A stretch of DNA of 64,000 nt from Rhizomys pruinosus (Eukaryota; Chordata; Mammalia; Rodentia; Spalacidae), in contig VZQC01009573.1 of the NCBI GenBank assembly GCA_009823505.1, positions 367,859 to 431,858 of the forward strand, read 5' to 3'. The translations under genes were made by a program, and so were the position numbers. Positions 58,774 through 64,000 of this stretch are shown piece by piece. Numbering within the stretch: position 1 is the first letter of the stretch; each line of letters opens with the position of its first letter. Below the pieces are notes generated by a model. The model saw nothing but the letters and a program-made list of their open reading frames with translations, was not told the DNA's origin and did no database searches.

Positions 58774-59240
58774 ATATTAGTCAGTTTCTGTTGCTGTGAT
58801 AAAACACACCGACCACGTTGGAAATTTTATTATTATAAAAGGAAGAGTTGTTTCGGGAAACGAAGAGTAAGAGCGGAAAAAAGAAAGCGTTTTTATTTGT
58901 AGCTTACCATTGGCGGTTCCCGGGGAATTTGGGAAAAATTAGTCCATTGTGGCGGGTGGTGTGGCAGATGGATCTGGAGCAGCAAACAGAGGGTCACGTA
59001 TCGCAAAGAGCACAGGAAAGCAGAGAGGAGGCACACAGCAGAGAGGAGAGAGGAGCAAACTGTAGAGCACGGAGGGATTTTTTAAAGCTGAACTAGCACG
59101 CACCCCCGTTGACCCCCCCCCTTTTAGTGACACACTTCCCCCAGCATGGCCTACACCCCTTCTAAGACCTCCCGAAACAGCGCCCAGCAACTGGAGACAA
59201 AGTCTGAATACCTAGAGCTTATGGGGGACACTCATTTCAA
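58774..59240 (+). mobile_element. Medium-length rodent repeat, copy 2 of a pair
   Basis: tattagtcagtttctgttgc, accattggcggttcccgggg, gatctggagcagcaaacaga, acttcccccagcatggccta. Same orientation and family as 56,759-57,240, with extra bases and CG-rich errors in the middle. Confidence 0.75.
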
Positions 59241-61520
59241 ACCACAAAACCAGGGACATAAACAGAACCTCCGTTATTATAATCTAAGTAAGAGATATTG
59301 ATCAGAGGTAAGGCAAAATTGTATGGGAAATACGAAATAGGTATTAAAATCAAAACTTTCTAAATGAGAGATTGGCACAGGTTAAATAAATAAGCTACAG
59401 CAGACCCAAGCAGCAAAGGGAACAGAGGGAAAAGGAGGCAGACTTTCCAGTACATTGAGACCAACAAGGACGCACCTTGGCCCCGTGACCGAAGACAAGC
59501 CTCTTCATTCGTCAGAGGCCCAGCTTCCTCATCTGTAGAATGTGAAGTCACAATATTTTCCTCATGAGGTATTGTGAGTACTGAGGAGATAATTTCTAAC
59601 AGTGGTTATCAGAAGGATTTGAGTTTGCTGCTAGGAGACATAAGACAATGCTTACAGTTTGTACTGTGCAGCCTAAGGAGGGAGGATGACCGGCATCCAG
59701 TGGGGAGAGGGGCTGAGGATAGGGTTAAATGTCAGCAATGCACAGGGCGGACCCCCACAACCAAGAGTTACCTCACCCCAATGCCAAAAAGTGTTCGTTT
59801 ATGATATGCCTCTCTTAAAGCCCCGATGATCTCATGGCTGCTGCTTTCATAGTATCTTTACGGTGTTAGCTTTGGGACTGACACTGGTAGAACCATGGAA
59901 CTATTAACTCGGAAGAGGATGAAATGCACTTGGGAAAGGTGAAGTAGCTTGCTTAGGGAATGCTGAGTTGGAAGTATCTTTTGTAAGAGAAATGCTTTTT
60001 TGAGCCTAGGGTCCAACAGGAAGAGGATCATTATAGTCTTTGGGGAGGTTATCTTCTTCAAAATTATGCTGGGAAATACCACTGGGAATCTTGTTTCAGA
60101 GAAGGCCACCATTTTGGCCTGAGGGAAAAGCCAAGTTAGGGGAAACCCAGCTCTCCAAAAAGAGCCAGTAATGGTGGTACTGATTTCAAATAAAGAAACA
60201 TGTTTATTTTACCTTATTATCAACAACCTAAATATTTCCTACACTAAAGTTCTAAACATGGAGAGAAAGTAGAGGTTTGTAAGCAAAAATTTAATTTCTT
60301 AGTCTGTTCTACTTGTTTCACCTTGTTCTGTGTTTAAAATTCTGATGTGACTTCCCCTGGCAGTAGCACCTACAGGTGGCTTTAGGATGCCCAGGAATGG
60401 GTTATTTACTTGTATGGTACTCATTCTCTTACCTTACACATGTGTGTTTGGGTGAGCACAGGTGGCTTTTCACCAGGGCTGTTAGATGCAGCATTTCCAA
60501 GCCAGATTTCAGTCATACCTGAATAAAGAAACACCCTGATTTGGATTCTTGGTTTTATTTTGAAGTCCAATAGTGGGACCAACTCCGAGGACCACCTGCT
60601 CCTCCGATGTTCATCGTGGAACTGTTCTCCCCCGTTTCCGTCAATGTGTTATCTCTTACATACTTTGGTTGAGTAAGCCATTCATCAACTGAAGTGGGAA
60701 GTAGAAGCTAGGATCCACCCTTCTTTGAGAATTTTGCCCTTTGTGACCTAGGAGAGCTAGCAGACACACACATATTTCAAACAGAGTTCTCAATTATTTC
60801 TCACTGTTTTCAATGAGAAGAGCACACACTGCTTCCAGAACTTTGATGTGTTAAGTAAGCACAGCCACATTCATTCAGTATCTTTTGGAGGAACAATGTG
60901 GGTCCAGGAAAGTCAGTGCCAGGTCAACAAGAGGAACATGGCTCAGTGAGCTTGTATACATTGTAAAGAGTAACTTTGTGGCTGCAGGTTAGGTGAAAAC
61001 ATTCAGATTATTCATATTGTGAAGTCATTCCTATAGGTAGGGTGTGTACCTCTGGAGAAGATGTCTAGAAGAGCCGCACCAGGTAGAGGACTGGGGTCCC
61101 CAGGCTGCCCCTACTGGAGGGACTGGGTCCTCATCCCTGCTCCAACTGAGTACTTTAATTCTTTATCTCTCTACATACTGAAATGATGCCTAATTTTCTT
61201 TCCTGCAAGAATTCTATGCCTTTTAGTAGTTGAAAAACTACTGATACCTAATTACAAAGGAATATATTTTAAGGGACAGAAGAAAGACCTGAAATTGTTA
61301 CATTCTTGCCGAAATTTGACAAATTAGGTATTCATTTAGGAAATTGCTTCCTTTAAAGACAGTACAGTCCCATTTCTTTAGGTAACTGCATTTAATCTGA
61401 GAAAAGACTTTGGTTGGGTTTGGAAGAGAAAAGCGGAGAGAGAAAAAACGAACAGTACGAGAAAAAGAGTAGAACTGGCAGCGTGCTGCAAAGGTAGGAG
61501 GAAAGGATGACTGGACGAAG
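59241..61520. other. Longest repeat-poor stretch; no gene recognised
   Basis: About 2.3 kb without clear SINEs. ORFs are short (up to 84 codons) and lack family features. Low repeat density may mean regulatory or conserved DNA, which cannot be judged from one sequence. Confidence 0.45.
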
Positions 61521-61574
61521 AAGTGTAGAAGGCTGTCTTACTCTGGCCAGATGGCCGTGGCCAGGTGTCGTTTT

Positions 61575-61679
61575 TTACACGCCTTGGAATAGGTTCAACA
61601 GATAGCTAAATCCTCGAAAGTTGTCAAACTCCCAGGCTGCTGGTGCACGCTCTGATCCGCCGTTCAGAAAGCCGGCCAT
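61575..61679 (-). CDS. Candidate 34-residue microprotein or exon remnant
   Basis: ATG at 61,677-61,679 in good context (gtcaaATGg), stop TAA at 61,575-61,577, with an in-frame stop upstream. The peptide begins Met-Ala-Gly-Phe-Leu-Asn-Gly-Gly-Ser-Glu and contains Ala-Trp-Glu-Phe-Asp-Asn-Phe-Arg-Gly-Phe. It sits in a locally CpG-richer patch (about 61,550-61,830) with a CRE-like tgacgtcc next to the ATG. I do not recognise it; it may be a chance ORF or a piece of a pseudogene. Confidence 0.25.
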   Translation of the reverse strand: MAGFLNGGSERAPAAWEFDNFRGFSYLLNLFQGV

Positions 61680-61849
61680 TTGACGTCCCCCGAAGTCTGG
61701 AGCGTATCACCCTCCACGACTTGGTCCCCATTTCATTGGGGCCAGGCCTGGCTGCTGCTCTTTTGGCTTCGGCCTCTGGACCATCCTTAGTCCAGATATC
61801 TACCCGCTGCATCATGATCTCATGCCCAAGACTAGCCCAGTTCCCAGCT

Positions 61850-62075
61850 TCCTTTGTTAGACACTCCACAGGCTGTCCCCACCCCCGTCTCCCCTTGCCC
61901 CCACCTCCTGATTTGCCTACCACAGACCTACCTACTACCCAGACTGGCCTACAACCCTTTGAAAACCTGAAATACCACCCAATAACTTTTCTACCTGAGC
62001 AAAAAACAGCACCAAGGGCTACATTGACAATATAAACAGAACAAACCTTGATAAAAACAAAGGCAGAATAGAATT
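61850..62075. other. Unique C-rich to A-rich transition, no gene seen
   Basis: Overlapping ORFs of 130-155 codons on both strands span 61,624-62,091, but neither shows splice sites at its edges or family motifs. Confidence 0.4.
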
Positions 62076-62080
62076 TCCTT

Positions 62081-62178
62081 TGTGAGTTCAAGGCCAGCCT
62101 GGTCTACAGAGTGAGTTCCAGGACAGCTGGGACTACAGGGAGACCCTGTCTCGAAAAGACCAAAAAAAAAAAAAAATT
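62081..62178 (+). mobile_element. B1 SINE, 3' part
   Basis: tgtgagttcaaggccagcct to tctcgaaaagacc plus an A run; the head is missing, joined to unrelated DNA. Confidence 0.9.
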
Positions 62179-62274
62179 TGTGTCACAGGCATGTTTTCTA
62201 GTGTAACCCACTAAGTCAGTGATCAACAATGGCAACATTAAAACCTTCATCTCCAAGGCTGGAGATGAGGCTCA

Positions 62275-62630
62275 AGTGGTGAGGGGATTACCAGATGTTC
62301 TTGGAGAGAAGCTGGGTTCAATTCCCAGCACCCACAGGCACAACACAGGTACACTTACAAACATGCAGGCAATACACTCATATACATAAAATAAAAATTT
62401 GAAACCATTATCTCGGGAGCTGGAGAGATGGCTCAGCAGTTAAGAGCACCGACTGCTCTCGCAGAGGACCCAGTTAGATTCCCAGCACCCACATGGCAGC
62501 TAAGAACTGTTCCAGGGGAATCTGACACCCTCTACTGACCTCCGTAGCACTGCACGACATGGGTGCACCTACTTACATGCAGACAGTACACTCATACAGA
62601 TAAAATAATTTAAAAAATTTTAAAAACCCT
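62275..62630 (+). mobile_element. B3-like SINE then B2 SINE
   Basis: B3-like at 62,262-62,400 (ctggagatgaggctcaagtg). B2 at 62,416-62,620 (ggagctggagagatggctca) with an intact head but a shortened body. Confidence 0.85.
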
Positions 62631-62764
62631 TTATCTCCATTACATATCATAAAGAATATTAACTGTCAGCACAACTTGGCACTATTTTACTAACTACAAA
62701 ACTCAAGCACTGTTGTTCCTCACCACTTTCACTTTTGGTCTTCACTAACTGCAGGGTCTCTTCC

Positions 62765-63068
62765 TGGTAGACACAGCTCAGTGGTTAAGAGTACTTGCTG
62801 CTCCTGCAGAGGACCCAGGTTCCACTGTCAGCTCCCTCATGGCAGGTCCAGTTCCAAGGCCCTCTTCTGGACCCAAAGGGCATTACACGCACGTGGTGCA
62901 CTTAACACTCATGCAGGAAAAACACTCACACACATAAAAATAGTTATTTTTAAGGCAGGCATGGTGGTGCTTGCCTTTAATCCCAGCACTTGGAGGCAGA
63001 GGCAGGTGGATCTCTGTGAGTTCAAGGTCAGCCTAGTCTAAATAGTGAGTTCCAGGCCAGCTGGGAAA
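62765..63068 (+). mobile_element. tRNA-derived SINE then B1 fragment
   Basis: cagctcagtggttaagagta with a gaggacccaggttccactgt body to 62,945, then B1 at 62,955-63,068 (ggcaggcatggtggtgcttg) lacking its 3' end. Confidence 0.85.
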
Positions 63069-63314
63069 ACGTTTCTATCCTTTCCATGTACATCAGCTTC
63101 CACTTATATTTTCAAAAAGGAGACTCCACTCCCTTCAAAAGATGCATAATCTTAGAGGATTTACTTAACAAAGTTTGGAGCCAAAGTTACTACACTGTAC
63201 TTCCCTGTAAAGAACACTGTGTTATTTTTCAAATATAAAAGAAAAATCTAAAACAGAATTGTCCTAAATAATTTCCCAGAATTTTGTTATTCTTTAGCTT
63301 AACTTCTTTTTTTT

Positions 63315-63556
63315 AATTTTATTTTATTTATTTCTGTATGTGTATGAATGTACTGTCTGCATGCAGGTCTGTGCACCCGTGTCGTGCAATGCCGCGGAGC
63401 TCAGAAGAGGGCGTCGGATTCCCCTGGAACTGGAGTTCTCCTGGAATTGGAGTTTCAGACGGTTCTCGGCCGCCATGTGGGTGCTGGGGATCGAACCCGG
63501 GTCCTCTGCAAGAGAGGTCGGCGCTCTTAACCGCTAGGCCATCTCTCCAGTCCCTA
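63315..63556 (-). mobile_element. Young B2 SINE, inverted
   Basis: CpG-rich full-length copy (gtcggcgctcttaaccgcta, ggccatctctccagtccc) with the doubled 'ggagttctcctggaattggagtttcag' segment; undamaged partner of 47,108-47,338. Confidence 0.95.
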
Positions 63557-64000
63557 GCTTAACTTCTTAAAAGCCCACCATTTCTTCATTGCTAAGAATT
63601 AAAATAACAAGGTGGCAATACCTTAAATCAACTTCTCTTGCATTTCACATACGAGTTTACTAACTTAACTGAACTCATATGTCAAGAAGGAAAGGGGGGG
63701 TATGTGCACAGCTTGTATGTGACAACCCAGTGACATGTCTATTTTACTCTTTCGACGCAAATATAAAACAGAGTAATCTCAAATTAACATTAGGAGAATA
63801 AGAAAAGTTTTTCAAGTAGAGAAAACGGGAAGGAATCGAAATAAAGCCCTGATAGGGGTTTATGCTGTGCTGCTTTTTAAAAGGATGTATTTTTGAAGTG
63901 ACCAAGTCTAAAGTTACTTAAAACCCCACCTTCCTTCTCCAAATTTCGGTCAAGGCATTGGTAACAATGGTATTTTTTAAGCCCTACACCACATTACAAG

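Larger units (their letters stand above)
62080..64000 (+). repeat. Direct repeat copy 2 (partner 45,847-47,791), runs off the edge
   Basis: Begins in a B1 at tgtgagttcaaggccagcct and then follows the Kmt2c intron 1 sequence in order to the last base. It is cleaner than the first copy. Continuing the alignment would put a second Kmt2c exon 1 roughly 1.1 kb beyond the window. Confidence 0.95.

Noticed and set aside
56759..59240. Endogenous retrovirus with two LTRs
   Set aside because: No primer-binding site, polypurine tract or gag/pol-like frame could be seen, and the ends do not clearly start TG and end CA. Kept only as paired rodent repeats.
61624..62091. 155-codon minus-strand ORF
   Set aside because: It crosses from low-repeat DNA towards a B1, has a G-rich low-complexity middle and shows no splice or family features. 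Only the short ORF in the CpG patch was kept, as a weak candidate.
1..64000. CRISPR arrays, phage, operons or other prokaryotic systems
   Set aside because: The regular repeats present are SINEs, microsatellites and one small minisatellite. No array of identical short repeats with unique spacers was seen, and no bacterial-type gene packing.

Overview
This window is mammalian nuclear DNA, most likely from a non-murine myomorph rodent (a hamster- or vole-like cricetid). The evidence is the dense load of B1, B2, B3 and ID SINEs, the rodent L1 remnants, and a B2 variant whose 3' half (a cgcggcattgcacgacacgg core) does not match the mouse or rat consensus that I know. There is no operon-like gene packing, phage, CRISPR array or prokaryotic feature. 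The species is an inference.

The only gene I can name with confidence is Kmt2c (Mll3, histone H3K4 methyltransferase). Its first coding exon lies on the minus strand at 48,848-49,008, inside a CpG island of about 2 kb (47,970-49,930). Kmt2c is transcribed towards lower coordinates, so 1-48,847 should be mostly its large first intron, and everything right of the island is upstream intergenic DNA. I saw no second Kmt2c exon in the window.

Layout: 1-9,460 is degraded SINE-rich sequence with a GC-rich exon-like segment at 7,910-8,047. From 9,461 to 25,422 lies a very large inverted repeat, with arms of about 7.4 kb around a 1.2 kb spacer. Each arm carries the same B2/B1/B2 cluster, a medium-length rodent repeat, an L1 and a B3. 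The spacer is a second copy of 828-1,985 and begins right after a single N at 16,940. From 27,283 to 33,230 is a 5'-truncated L1 with an open ORF2 C-terminus, an unusual tandemly doubled 3' region and 13-bp target-site duplications. From 33,430 to 47,340 is a SINE and microsatellite field. The Kmt2c island follows, then a single N at 50,186. After it come more SINEs, two similar 470-bp rodent repeats around a small minisatellite, low-repeat DNA, and finally (62,080 to the end) a direct repeat of the Kmt2c-proximal intron sequence at 45,847-47,791.

The two Ns, both large duplications and the uneven error-like divergence between copies together suggest that a good part of the odd architecture is an assembly effect (contig joins, false duplication, unpolished long-read patches). 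A real segmental duplication or palindrome cannot be excluded from sequence alone. I found no undescribed protein system. The candidates worth a second look are the palindrome, the possible second Kmt2c promoter just beyond the right edge, the doubled L1 3' region, two or three unassigned exon-like segments, and a B1 insertion that carries a hairpin.
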